NCBI RefSeq assembly: GCF_014649815.1
Contig: NZ_BMTT01000012.1
Location: 173,465-237,464 of the forward strand
Length of the DNA stretch: 64,000 nucleotides
Direction of reading: 5' to 3'
Source: Streptomyces mutabilis
GTDB taxonomy: Bacteria; Actinomycetota; Actinomycetes; Streptomycetales; Streptomycetaceae
The notes below the pieces were generated by a model, which saw only the letters and a program-made list of their open reading frames with translations, searched no databases and was not told the origin of the DNA. This document shows, in pieces, positions 18,390 through 26,543 of the stretch. The position numbers were made by a program, and so were the translations under genes. Each line of letters starts with the position of its first letter. The first letter of the stretch is position 1.

Positions 18390-19367
18390 TCACGAGCCGC
18401 CCAGCGCGTCGCGGAGTGCGGGCAGCAGGGTCTTCTCCGACCAGTCCAGGAATGCGGGTTGGGTCTCGCCGCCGATCTGCACCAGGGCGATCTCCGTGAA
18501 CCCGGCCTCTGCATAGGGGCGTACGGCCGCCACGAAGGCGTCCGGGTCGTCGCCGCACGGGATCGACTCGGCGACGTCGTCCGGGGTGACGAACTGGGTG
18601 GCCGCCTCGAAGGCATCCGGGTGCGGAAGTTCCGAGTTGACCTTCCAGCCGCTGCCGAACCAGCGGAACTGCGCGTGGGCGCGCTTGATCGCCGTGTCCC
18701 GGTCGGGGTCGTAGGACACCGGCAGCTGACCGACGCGTGGCTTGCCGCTGCCGCCGTGCCGGTCGAAGGACTCCAGCAGCCCCTGCTTGGGCTCGGTGGC
18801 GATCACCAGATCGGCGTGCTCGCCCGCGAGCTTGCAGGAGCGCTCCCCGGAGACGGCGATGCCGATGGGCGGCGGGCTGTCCGGCACGTCCCACAGCCGC
18901 GCCGACTCCACGTCGAAGTGCGTGCCGCGGTGGTTCACGTGGCCGCCCTCGAACAGCGCCCGAATGATCTCCACGGCCTCCTGGAGCATCTCGTGGCGCA
19001 CGTCGACCGACGGCCAGCCGCCGCCCACCACGTGCTCGTTGAGGTTCTCGCCCGAGCCCAGTCCCAGCCGGAACCGGCCCTCGGACAGCAACTGCACCGT
19101 CGCCGCCTTCTGCGCCACCACCGCCGGGTGGTAGCGGAACGTCGGGCACGTCACGTAGGTCATCAGCGGGATGCGGGAGGTCGCCTGTGCCGCCGCGCCC
19201 AGCACGCTCCACGCGTACGGCGAGTGGCCCTGCTCGCGCAGCCACGGGAAGTAGTGGTCCGAGGTCACCGAGAAGTCGAACCCCACCTGCTCGGCGCGCA
19301 CCACATGGCCGACGAGCTCACGGGGGCCGGCCTGCTCGGTCATCATCGTGTATCCGATTTGCACCAT
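18390..19367 (-). CDS. LLM-class F420-dependent oxidoreductase
   Basis: A 325-residue TIM-barrel flavoprotein of the luciferase-like F420 group resembling F420-dependent glucose-6-phosphate dehydrogenase. Motifs include FDFSVTSDHYFPWL, the LGLGSGENLNEH block typical of this subgroup, GGHVNHRGTHFDVESARLW and VSGERSCKLAGEHAD. It would transfer hydride between F420 and an unknown substrate. It stands alone on the minus strand, and the 300 bp upstream hold its promoter. Confidence 0.88.
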   Translation of the reverse strand: MVQIGYTMMTEQAGPRELVGHVVRAEQVGFDFSVTSDHYFPWLREQGHSPYAWSVLGAAAQATSRIPLMTYVTCPTFRYHPAVVAQKAATVQLLSEGRFRLGLGSGENLNEHVVGGGWPSVDVRHEMLQEAVEIIRALFEGGHVNHRGTHFDVESARLWDVPDSPPPIGIAVSGERSCKLAGEHADLVIATEPKQGLLESFDRHGGSGKPRVGQLPVSYDPDRDTAIKRAHAQFRWFGSGWKVNSELPHPDAFEAATQFVTPDDVAESIPCGDDPDAFVAAVRPYAEAGFTEIALVQIGGETQPAFLDWSEKTLLPALRDALGGS

Positions 19368-19667
19368 AACCGGCGAGTCCCCGGCGGGACGGAGCGAAAA
19401 CGGCCCTGGTGCTCACGCGCGCCGGTCCGTGCCCTCCCGGAACGTGTCTAGGACGGCGGCGAGCGCTCCGGTCCTTCTCCGAGGCGGCCGACAGTCGCGC
19501 GGGCGCGAATGCGTGAAAAGCGACATGCGGGCGTGCACCGCCTCTGCACTGGGCGGCTCGCGCGTGTGTTCGGCAACGGAATTCCCGCAACCGGTGCGCA
19601 CTCCGGAAATGCGGGACCGACCTGCTGGTAACCCGCGGCAAATGCGGATCTCGCGCGGGGAAGGCCG
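19368..19667. other. 300-bp intergenic region
   Basis: This gap lies between the F420 oxidoreductase start and the threonine dehydratase stop, both on the minus strand. Apart from a 7-bp inverted repeat (TCCCGCA near 19585, TGCGGGA near 19611) and probable promoter sequence, nothing convincing was seen. Short open frames here look like chance. Confidence 0.45.
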
Positions 19668-20627
19668 TCAGCGCAGCCCGAAGCGGTCCGCCCAACCCGC
19701 CATGTCGGCGGTCGTGGCGTTACCGCCGCAGACCACCAGCCCGATCCTGGCGCCCTTCCCCACCCGCTCCACCACCCGCCGGGCCGCGGGCAGCAGACAT
19801 CCGGCGGCCGGCTCGGTCCAGACCTTCCCGTGTTCGGCGAGCGCCAGCGAACCCTCGACCGCCTCCCGGTCCGGCACCACGAACACATCGGTGACCAGCG
19901 CGGACACATGCTCGTACGTCAGCTGCGAGACGGCTGGAGCGCTGAGCGTCGTGACGATCGACGACAGGGGCACGGACAGCGGACCGCCCGCCGCCAGGGC
20001 CTGGGACATGGCCTCGGCGCCCTCGGTCTCCACGCCCCAGATCCGCACGTCCGGCAGCCGCGCCCGCAGCGCCGCCGCCACCCCCGCGACCAGCCCGCCG
20101 CCCCCGATGCTCACGAGGACGTCGGTGAGCTCCCCGGCGTCCTCGGCGAACTCCAGCCCCACGGTGCCCTGTCCGGCGACCACCACGGGGTCGTCGAAGG
20201 GGTGCACCAGGGTCAGCCCCTCCTCGCGCAGCCGGGACACGAGCGCGAAGGCGCTGTCCATGCCGTCGGTGAGCCGCACCAGCGCACCCGCCTCCTCGGC
20301 GGTCTCCACGGAACGGGCCGGTGCCGTACGCGGCATGACCACGGTGGCCTTCACGTCGAGCGCGGCGGCCATGACCGCCACCGCGATGCCGTGGTTGCCG
20401 CCGCTGACCGCGACGACCCCGGCGGCCCGCTCGGCCTCGGTGAGTGACAGCAGCTTCGCCGTGGCACCGCGCGCCTTGAACGAGCCGGTGCGCTGGAGCA
20501 GCTCCAACTTCGCGGTGACCGGTGCCCCGAGCAGCGCGGACAGCCCGGGGCTGGGCACGGTCGGGGTGCGTACGACGTGTCCGGCGATCCGCTCGGCCGC
20601 GGCTTCGATGTCCGTGATTCCGATCAA
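19668..20627 (-). CDS. Threonine/serine dehydratase-like PLP enzyme
   Basis: A 319-residue fold-type II PLP enzyme. The Schiff-base lysine lies in RTGSFKARGA, the substrate/carboxylate loop in SGGNHGIAVA, the PLP phosphate-binding glycines in SIGGGGLVAG, and the final block in LVVCGGNATTADM. It deaminates threonine or serine to a 2-oxoacid. The C-terminal ACT-type regulatory domain of biosynthetic IlvA is absent, so a catabolic or serine racemase-like role is likely. Confidence 0.88.
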   Translation of the reverse strand: MIGITDIEAAAERIAGHVVRTPTVPSPGLSALLGAPVTAKLELLQRTGSFKARGATAKLLSLTEAERAAGVVAVSGGNHGIAVAVMAAALDVKATVVMPRTAPARSVETAEEAGALVRLTDGMDSAFALVSRLREEGLTLVHPFDDPVVVAGQGTVGLEFAEDAGELTDVLVSIGGGGLVAGVAAALRARLPDVRIWGVETEGAEAMSQALAAGGPLSVPLSSIVTTLSAPAVSQLTYEHVSALVTDVFVVPDREAVEGSLALAEHGKVWTEPAAGCLLPAARRVVERVGKGARIGLVVCGGNATTADMAGWADRFGLR

Positions 20628-20775
20628 GGCAGTCTTCCTTCCGGCCCGGGCGTCCGTGCGCGCCCCCTGGAACCCTTTCGCGCGAGGTGCCCCAGGTCAA
20701 CACGGTCCCGCGGCCTCACGGGTCTCGGTGCGGCAGGCCGCCCGGCACGGGTCTGCCGGTGACGACCGGGTTCCC

Positions 20776-21453
20776 TCAGTGCTGCTGCGTCTTCTGCGGC
20801 GTCGCCTCGCTCGGCCGCACGACGACGAACCCCTCGCCCTGGAGCACCAGCTGCACGGCCTCCCCGGAACCGCCGCGCAGCATCGAGCCGATGGACTGCG
20901 AGCGGTGCAGCGAGGTCGTCAGCCCCGCGGACCAGCCGACGATCGCGTCCGTGTCGACGTGGACCGGGTACTGGGGCGAGACCGGGATCACCAGCGGGCT
21001 GCCCTCGCAGATCAGGCCCAGCCTGCCCTGACCGGTGAAGACGCTGTTGAACAGCCCGCCGCCGGCGATGCCGGAGCCCTTGACCGTGGAGATGCTGTAC
21101 GACAACGACGAGTCGAAACACAGGACGTTGCGGCCGTTGACCGTGAATTCGTCACCGGGCTCCACGTCCACGACGAAGCAGTTCTGCGCCTCGTGCGCGA
21201 ACCAGGCCTCGCCCTGGCCGCGCACCGCCATCAGGGGTAGCCCCTCTCCGGTGACCGCGCGCTTGAGCATGCCGCCCACGCCCTGGCCCTTGCGCTCGAA
21301 CTGGAGGTTGCCGCGGTAGGCGACCATCGCGCCCTGCCGCGCCAGCATCTCGCCGTTCACCGTGTAACGGATGCATTTGGAGTTCTCGACGGTCATGCCC
21401 GGCGCGGTGGCGGGCTGCACCATGTGCTCGCTGGAAAAGAGGTCACCCTTCAT
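20776..21453 (-). CDS. AIM24 family protein
   Basis: A 225-residue all-beta protein of the AIM24 (TIGR00266-like) family: TVENSKCIRYTVNGEMLARQ, then FERKGQGVGGMLKRAVTGE, then GGLFNSVFTGQGRLGLICEG and a C-terminal FVVVRPSE. Streptomyces often carry several paralogues; a role in membrane or envelope homeostasis has been suggested, without a defined biochemistry. No signal peptide is seen. ATG 21453 follows an AGGA; an in-frame ATG at 21489 is less likely. Confidence 0.85.
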   Translation of the reverse strand: MKGDLFSSEHMVQPATAPGMTVENSKCIRYTVNGEMLARQGAMVAYRGNLQFERKGQGVGGMLKRAVTGEGLPLMAVRGQGEAWFAHEAQNCFVVDVEPGDEFTVNGRNVLCFDSSLSYSISTVKGSGIAGGGLFNSVFTGQGRLGLICEGSPLVIPVSPQYPVHVDTDAIVGWSAGLTTSLHRSQSIGSMLRGGSGEAVQLVLQGEGFVVVRPSEATPQKTQQH

Positions 21454-21532
21454 GCATGCATCCTGGCCCGGAGTGCCCCGTTCCGCCAAGATCGCGAGGT
21501 GCCCGGGCCGGCGCGGCCGGTGTCGGCCGCGC

Positions 21533-21880
21533 TCAGCCGCCGAAGAGCTGGGTCCAGTACGTGCCCGCCCCGCCGCCGGCGGTGTACCCCGCGGAGACGA
21601 CGCGCTGGTGCACGGAGACGCCGTCGCGGTTCTCGACGCTCAGCGCGCCGGCGGCGGCCATGGCGGCGGCGTGTGCCCGGGCCGCCGACACCAGGCGGGT
21701 ATCAGCGGAGACGGGACGGGACTTGGAATTGACCAGGGTCAGGAAACCGTCGGAGTCGGCGGCCGGTGCCCGACCGGCCGGCTCCTCGGGCGCCTCGTCG
21801 ACGACGTCCACCCCGAAGTCCCGGGCGAGCCCGGCGAGTCCGTCGGCGTACCCCTGTCCCAGGGCGCGCAGCTTCCACAG
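21533..21880 (-). pseudogene. CAP/SCP-domain fragment with internal deletion
   Basis: This minus-strand frame has genuine high-GC codon bias. After a helical stretch (LRALGQGYADGLAGLARDFG) it encodes a CAP-like core: GFLTLVNSKSRPVSADTRLVS, AARAHAAAMAAAGALS, DGVSVHQRVVSAGYT. It then jumps to a typical CAP ending, TYWTQLFGG. The roughly 50 residues normally between these parts, including the GEN and WxxSxxHRxNI signature regions, are missing. There is no signal peptide; upstream the frame runs into a glyoxalase fragment in another frame. It looks like a rearranged remnant, though expression as a small protein from an internal GTG (21811) cannot be excluded. Confidence 0.5.
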
Positions 21881-22040
21881 GGACGAAGAGCAGCCCCGGC
21901 AGCCGGTCCGGATCCGGACGGATCTCGTACTCGTCGGGGACGTCGTTCACCACCGCCCAGCCGAGCGCCTCGGTCCACCAGCGCCCGAGCGCCGCGGGAT
22001 CGGCCGCGTCGACGTTCACCTGCTTCCACTCCGAGGTCAT
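21881..22040 (-). pseudogene. Truncated VOC (glyoxalase-like) N-terminal fragment
   Basis: From ATG 22040 the minus strand encodes a good start of a VOC-family protein (EWKQVNVDAADPAALGRWWT, then EALGWAVVND and LPGLLFVPV). After about 53 residues the sequence turns into Arg/Gly-rich out-of-frame text while a CAP-like reading frame takes over. The second VOC half is gone. This is consistent with a deletion joining two former genes near 21880. Confidence 0.5.
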
Positions 22041-22103
22041 GCGGACGGCGTAGGGAAGACTGGTCCCATGGACGACGTGACCGCGACACAGGGAGGGACC
22101 CGC

Positions 22104-22979
22104 ATGACGCGCCCGATCACGGCAGGGGTGGACGGTTCGCAGGAGAGCCTGGCGGCGCTGGCCTGGGCCGCCAGGGAGGCGGTCCGGCGCGAGGCACCGC
22201 TGCGTGTCGTGCACGCCTGGCGGTTCCAGCCGCAGGACACGGCGGGCGTGGGGGACCGGGACGCGCAGGAGCGGTCGGTGCGGGACGCGGTCGCCGAGTA
22301 TGTCCGTACCGTGACCGAGCGGCACCCGGGACTCACGGTGGACACGGATGTCCGTGAGGCCGACGACGCCGTCGCCGCGTTGCTCGCCGCCGGGGCCGAC
22401 GCCGAGGCGCTGGTGCTCGGCTCGCGCGGCCACGGGGCGGTCGTCGGATTCCTGCTCGGCTCCGTCGGCCAGCGGGTGATCGCCGAGGCCACCCGGCCGG
22501 TGGTCCTCGTGCGCGACGGGGACGAGGCCGCCACGGAGGCCGCCGGCCGCGAGGTCGTCGTGGGCCAACAGGGGGAGCCCGAGGACAGTGCCGACGTGAT
22601 CGGGTTCGCCTTCGAGGCCGCCGCCGCTCGCGACGCCACGGTGCGCGCCGTGCGGGCCTGGACCTTGCCGACGGTGTTCACCTACAGCCCGGGTTCCATG
22701 GCGCTCGCCGACGAGGCCGGGGGACTGGAGCAGTACGAGCGCAAGGCGCTCGGCGAGGCGCTGGGGCCGTGGCGCGAGCGCTTCCCCGACGTCCCGGTGA
22801 TCGAGCACGTGGAGATGGGCAGCGCCGGCCAGGTACTGCTGTCGGTGGCCGGTGGCGCCCAGCTGGTGGTAGTCGGCCGCCGCGCCCGCCGCACGGCCGT
22901 CGGTGCCCGCATCGGCTCCGTGGCGCACGGCGTGCTGCACCACGCGGACTGCCCGGTCGCGGTGGTACCGCACACCTGA
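22104..22979 (+). CDS. Universal stress protein, two tandem UspA domains
   Basis: A 291-residue protein with two Usp domains (about 1-145 and 146-291). The first opens ITAGVDGSQESLAALAWAA and keeps the ATP-binding pattern G-x2-G-x9-G-S in LGSRGHGAVVGFLLGSVG. The second ends with VVGRRARRTAVGARIGS, where the first G-x2-G is altered, so it may not bind ATP. Such proteins respond to starvation, hypoxia and redox stress. ATG 22104 follows GGGAGGG. An in-frame upstream ATG at 22069 is less well placed. Confidence 0.9.
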   Translation: MTRPITAGVDGSQESLAALAWAAREAVRREAPLRVVHAWRFQPQDTAGVGDRDAQERSVRDAVAEYVRTVTERHPGLTVDTDVREADDAVAALLAAGADAEALVLGSRGHGAVVGFLLGSVGQRVIAEATRPVVLVRDGDEAATEAAGREVVVGQQGEPEDSADVIGFAFEAAAARDATVRAVRAWTLPTVFTYSPGSMALADEAGGLEQYERKALGEALGPWRERFPDVPVIEHVEMGSAGQVLLSVAGGAQLVVVGRRARRTAVGARIGSVAHGVLHHADCPVAVVPHT

Positions 22980-23075
22980 GGGTCCCCGCACCGCCCGGCA
23001 CCGCCCGGAGGCCCGTCCGGCCCCGCCCACCCGTCGGTCGGCCCGGCACGGTACCCCCGAAGGCCCGTGGGCCGC

Positions 23076-24308
23076 TCAGTCCGCCGTCGGCTGCAGCGTC
23101 TCTCGGGCCTTCGGCAGGATGTTGGCGATGTAGTCCGCGACGGCGGTCTCCAGGCCGATGTCGTGCTGTGCCCGCTCCGACAGGTACCAGCGGTGCTCCA
23201 GCAGCTCGTGGTAGATCTCGGCCGGGTCCATCGCGCCGCGCAGCTCCACCGGCACCGCCCGCACGGTGGGCCGGAACACCTCCCGCACCCAGCGGTGTGC
23301 GAGGACTTCGGGGCGGGCGCCGAGGGGATCGCCCGGGGCGTAGTCGTCCTGGGTCGCCATCCAGCTCTCCAGATCGTTCAGCAGCCGCCGGGCCTGGTTC
23401 TCCTCGGCGTCCAGCCCGGTCAGGCGCAGCAACTGGCGCTGGTGGTGGCCGGCGTCGACGACCTTGGGCACGAAGGTGACCGTGTCGCCGTTGGAGGCGT
23501 GCTCGATCTGCATCTCGGCCACGTCGAAGCCGAGATCGTTGAGGCGCCGGATGCGGCGCTCGATGTAGTGGTACTTGCCCGCCGGATAGACGGAGGTGCG
23601 GGTCAGCTCGTCCCACAGGCTTCGGTAGCGGGCGCAGATCTCGGTGCCGAAGTCGATGGGGTCGACGGAGGGGTGCAGCGCCCCCGACGCCTCGAGGTCG
23701 AGGAGTTCCCCGCTGATGTTCACCCGCGCGAGGTCGAGGTCGTAGTCGCGCTGGCCGTCGCTGAGCCGCTGGTGCAGCTCACCGGTCTCGGCGTCCACCA
23801 GGTAGGCGGCGTAGGCGCCCGCGTCACGGCGGAAGAGGGTGTTGGACAGCGAGCAGTCGCCCCAGGCGAACCCGGCGAGGTGCAGCCGGACCAGCAGCAC
23901 AGCCAGGGCGTCCATCAGGCGGTGCATGGTGGCGGGGCGCAGCGTCGTCTCGAACATCGACCGGTACGGCATGGAGCCGCCCAGGTGCCGGGTGATCAGC
24001 ACCGGTTCCAGCGGAACGCCCGAGGCGCCGGTGCGGCCGGTGACCACGGCCAGCGCGTCGACCGCGGGGATCGCGAGGCGGTCCAGGTCGCGCAGCAGCT
24101 GGTACTCGCGCAGCGCGGGCCGTTCGGCCAGCTCCTTGACGGCGATCACCTCGTCGCCGGCCCGGGCATAGCGGACGACGTGCCGGGAGATGCCGCGCGG
24201 CAGCGGCACGAGGTATTCCTCGGGCCACTCCTCCAGCGGCGTCTGCCAGGGCAGTTCGAGCAGGAGCGCGGGGTGCTCCGGGTTGGTGGCGCTGATCTGC
24301 AAGGCCAT
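23076..24308 (-). CDS. DUF4032 protein with kinase-like N-terminal region
   Basis: A 410-residue protein widespread in actinobacteria. The N-terminal half has protein-kinase/aminoglycoside-kinase features: VIAVKELAERPALREYQLL (candidate ATP lysine and Glu), a phosphotransfer-like loop AGFAWGDCSLSNTLFRRDAG and the metal site AYLVDAETGELH. The C-terminal half is helical and is the DUF4032 part. It resembles lipopolysaccharide-kinase InaA-like proteins, but its target is unknown. It is followed 9 bp upstream by the MBL-fold gene on the same strand, so the two are probably one operon. Confidence 0.85.
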   Translation of the reverse strand: MALQISATNPEHPALLLELPWQTPLEEWPEEYLVPLPRGISRHVVRYARAGDEVIAVKELAERPALREYQLLRDLDRLAIPAVDALAVVTGRTGASGVPLEPVLITRHLGGSMPYRSMFETTLRPATMHRLMDALAVLLVRLHLAGFAWGDCSLSNTLFRRDAGAYAAYLVDAETGELHQRLSDGQRDYDLDLARVNISGELLDLEASGALHPSVDPIDFGTEICARYRSLWDELTRTSVYPAGKYHYIERRIRRLNDLGFDVAEMQIEHASNGDTVTFVPKVVDAGHHQRQLLRLTGLDAEENQARRLLNDLESWMATQDDYAPGDPLGARPEVLAHRWVREVFRPTVRAVPVELRGAMDPAEIYHELLEHRWYLSERAQHDIGLETAVADYIANILPKARETLQPTAD

Positions 24309-24317
24309 GCCCCGACT

Positions 24318-25064
24318 CTAGAACGCCCGTTCCCGGGCCTGGCGCGCGGCTTCCTTCACGAGGCCGCGGTGGACCGGCCCGTGCCCGGGGAGCAGGACGT
24401 CGGCATCGAGTTCCGCGATGACGTCGAGGGAGGCCAGGACACGCGGCCGGTCGTGATGGAACATGCCTGGCAGCAACTGCGGTCCGGCGATCCGCGAGGT
24501 GGCGTGCGCGCTCACCAGCGCGTCGCCGGAGACGACCACCCCGGCATCGGGGAGGTGGTAGACGCAGTGCCCGTCCGTGTGTCCGGGCGTGTGCACCGGC
24601 ACGGGCCGTCCGGGCAGGTCCAGGGCGCCGTCGCCGGTGAAGGGCTCCGGCGAGAGCACCGGGTGCCGCTCGGTGCCCCCGGACCGCAGCACGTGCAGCG
24701 CCCACGGCAGTACCCCCGGCCGCCGGGCGTTGCGCAGTACGGTGCGGACGGACACCTGCTGCAGGAAGTCCCGCCGGGCGTGGGGTACTTCGGCCGGGTG
24801 GAGGAGGACCGGGATACCGTGGGCGGCGCGCAGGTACTGGGCCGAGCCCAGGTGGTCGTTGTGGGCGTGGGTGATCAGCACGGCCGCCACCGCCTCCGGA
24901 GAACCCCCCACGGCGGCCAGCGAGTCCAGCAGCAGTCGCCGGTCGCCGGGGTAGCCGGTGTCGATCAGGGTGACCGCGTCCCCGTCGGTGAGGATCACCC
25001 AGTTGGTGTGGCCGCCGTGCACCAGGTAGGTGCCGTCGGCGACCTGCCGTACGTCCGCGTGCAT
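24318..25064 (-). CDS. MBL-fold metallo-hydrolase
   Basis: A 248-residue metallo-beta-lactamase-fold hydrolase with the binuclear zinc motif THAHNDHLG (His66, His68, Asp70, His71), a third ligand region HTPGHTDGHCVYH, the bridging Asp in VVSGDALVS and a final His in LLPGHGPVHRG. The layout resembles glyoxalase II and quorum lactonase relatives. The substrate is unknown. It lies just upstream of the DUF4032 gene and is likely co-transcribed with it. Confidence 0.88.
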   Translation of the reverse strand: MHADVRQVADGTYLVHGGHTNWVILTDGDAVTLIDTGYPGDRRLLLDSLAAVGGSPEAVAAVLITHAHNDHLGSAQYLRAAHGIPVLLHPAEVPHARRDFLQQVSVRTVLRNARRPGVLPWALHVLRSGGTERHPVLSPEPFTGDGALDLPGRPVPVHTPGHTDGHCVYHLPDAGVVVSGDALVSAHATSRIAGPQLLPGMFHHDRPRVLASLDVIAELDADVLLPGHGPVHRGLVKEAARQARERAF

Positions 25065-25141
25065 GGGGCCTCCCGTGTGCCAGTCGCTGCCCGTCGGGCG
25101 ACAGCCAACCAGACGCGGCGGCCGCGAAGGGCGCGCGGCCC

Positions 25142-25771
25142 TCAGCGCACGCCGTGCGGGCGGAACTGGACGCTGATGCGGGGTCCGACGGCGCGGGTGC
25201 TCTTGGGAACGCAGTGCTCCCAGGTGCGCTGGCAGGAGCCGCCCATCACGATCAGGTCGCCGTGGCCCAGCGGCCGGCGCACCGTGTCACCGCCCCCGGC
25301 CGTCGGACGCAGCAGCAGATCGCGGGGCGCGCCCACCGAGAGGATCGCGACCATCGTGTCCTGGCGTGCGCCCCGGCCGATCCGGTCCCCGTGCCAGGCG
25401 ACGCTGTCCCGGCCGTCGCGGTAGTGGCACAGCCCGGCGGTGGTGAACGGCTCGCCCAGCTCATCGGCGTAGTGGGCGGTCAGTGCGGAGCGCGCCTCGG
25501 TCAGGAGCGGGTGGGGGAGGGCGTCGCCCGCACCGTAGAAGGCGAGCAGTCGGGGCACGTCCACCACCTGGTCGTACATGGCCCGCCGCTCGGCCCGCCA
25601 CGGAACCTCGGTGGCCAGCCGCTCGAACAGCGCGTCGGCACCGCTCAGCCAGCCGGGGAGCAGGTCGATCCAGGCGCCGGCGCCCAGGTCGGTGCGGCGC
25701 AGTCCACCGAGCGGGCCGAGCCGGACCTCGTCGGCCTGGTCGAAGAGCGAGCCCTGGAGGTGCGTGGTCAT
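25142..25771 (-). CDS. alkB: AlkB-type 2-oxoglutarate/Fe(II) dioxygenase
   Basis: A 209-residue DNA/RNA-repair dioxygenase that removes alkyl groups from bases. The iron triad is visible: His127 and Asp129 in AWHGDRIGRG, and His186 in TWEHCVPK. The 2-oxoglutarate-binding arginines are in RISVQFRPHG (Arg198, Arg204). The nucleotide-recognition part includes RRAMYDQVVDVPRLLAFYG. It is transcribed away from the TetR gene at 25897, leaving a 125-bp divergent promoter region. Confidence 0.88.
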   Translation of the reverse strand: MTTHLQGSLFDQADEVRLGPLGGLRRTDLGAGAWIDLLPGWLSGADALFERLATEVPWRAERRAMYDQVVDVPRLLAFYGAGDALPHPLLTEARSALTAHYADELGEPFTTAGLCHYRDGRDSVAWHGDRIGRGARQDTMVAILSVGAPRDLLLRPTAGGGDTVRRPLGHGDLIVMGGSCQRTWEHCVPKSTRAVGPRISVQFRPHGVR

Positions 25772-25843
25772 GGAGCCAGCCTACCTCTGTTCGAAAGTCT
25801 GTTCTATCCGCCTCGTGGTCCTGCCTCCTGCCGCGGCCCTTTC

Positions 25844-25879
25844 GATACGTCGGTGTATCCGATACATTCGCGCATCGGA
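25844..25879. promoter_or_regulatory. Palindrome cluster, probable TetR operator
   Basis: Just upstream of the TetR gene lies TGTATC-C-GATACA (25854-25866), a perfect 13-bp palindrome. It shares half sites with two other inverted repeats: GATAC-N6-GTATC (25844-25859) and TCCGAT-N10-ATCGGA (25858-25879). Repeated GATAC/GTATC half sites next to a TetR gene suggest an autoregulatory operator that could also affect the divergent alkB. Confidence 0.45.
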
Positions 25880-25896
25880 CGCAGGGGAGGGCCCGG

Positions 25897-26520
25897 ATGG
25901 CGGTGAGGGCGACGACCGGGCGCGTGACCAGGCGGCGCGTGCGCACCCGCGCGAACCTCCTGGAGGCCGCGTTCGGCGTGTTCGCCGCCAAGGGGTTCGG
26001 GCGGGTGTCGATCGAGGAGGTCTGCGAGGCGGCCGGGTACAGCCGGGGCGCCTTCTACTCCAACTTCGACAGCCTCGACGAGCTGTTCTTCGCCCTCTAC
26101 CGGCAGCGGGCCGACCTGATCGCCGAGCAGGTGTCCGGCGCCCTCGCCTCCGACGGTCCCGACCTCGACGTACCGGGCGCCGTGGACCGGGTCACCGAGG
26201 TACTGCTCCTGGACCGGGACTGGCTCCTGGTGAAGACGGACTTCCTGGTGCACGCCGCTCGCGACCGCGCCGTGTCCCGGTCCCTGCTGGAACACCGGGC
26301 ACGCCTGAGGCGGGCGATCGCCGGCCGGCTCGTCAGGGCGCGGGGGCACACCCCCCTGCCCGCCGTGCTGGGCGACGCGGAGGGCGCCGCGCACGCCGTG
26401 GTGGCCGCGTACGACGGCGTCACCACCCAACTGCTGCTGGACCGGGACGTCGAGCACGCCCGGGACTGGCTGCGACAGCTGCTCACCGCATTGCTCACCG
26501 ACGGCAGCACTCGTCAATGA
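25897..26520 (+). CDS. TetR/AcrR-family transcriptional regulator
   Basis: A 207-residue repressor. The helix-turn-helix is at about residues 20-65: NLLEAAFGVFAAKGFGRVS, IEEVCEAAGYSRGAFYSNF. The rest is a helical ligand-binding and dimerisation domain. ATG 25897 follows GGGGAGG. The stop overlaps a possible ATG of the flavin dehydrogenase, and the two are adjacent on one strand, so it most likely controls that gene. The ligand is unknown, possibly a steroid-like or terpenoid substrate of the partner enzyme (inference). Confidence 0.9.
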   Translation: MAVRATTGRVTRRRVRTRANLLEAAFGVFAAKGFGRVSIEEVCEAAGYSRGAFYSNFDSLDELFFALYRQRADLIAEQVSGALASDGPDLDVPGAVDRVTEVLLLDRDWLLVKTDFLVHAARDRAVSRSLLEHRARLRRAIAGRLVRARGHTPLPAVLGDAEGAAHAVVAAYDGVTTQLLLDRDVEHARDWLRQLLTALLTDGSTRQ

Positions 26521-26543
26521 CGGAACAGGAAGGGACGGTCGCC

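Noticed and set aside
23067-25424. A 785-codon plus-strand open frame opposite DUF4032, MBL and AlkB
   Set aside because: Antisense shadow of three well-defined minus-strand genes with conserved motifs.
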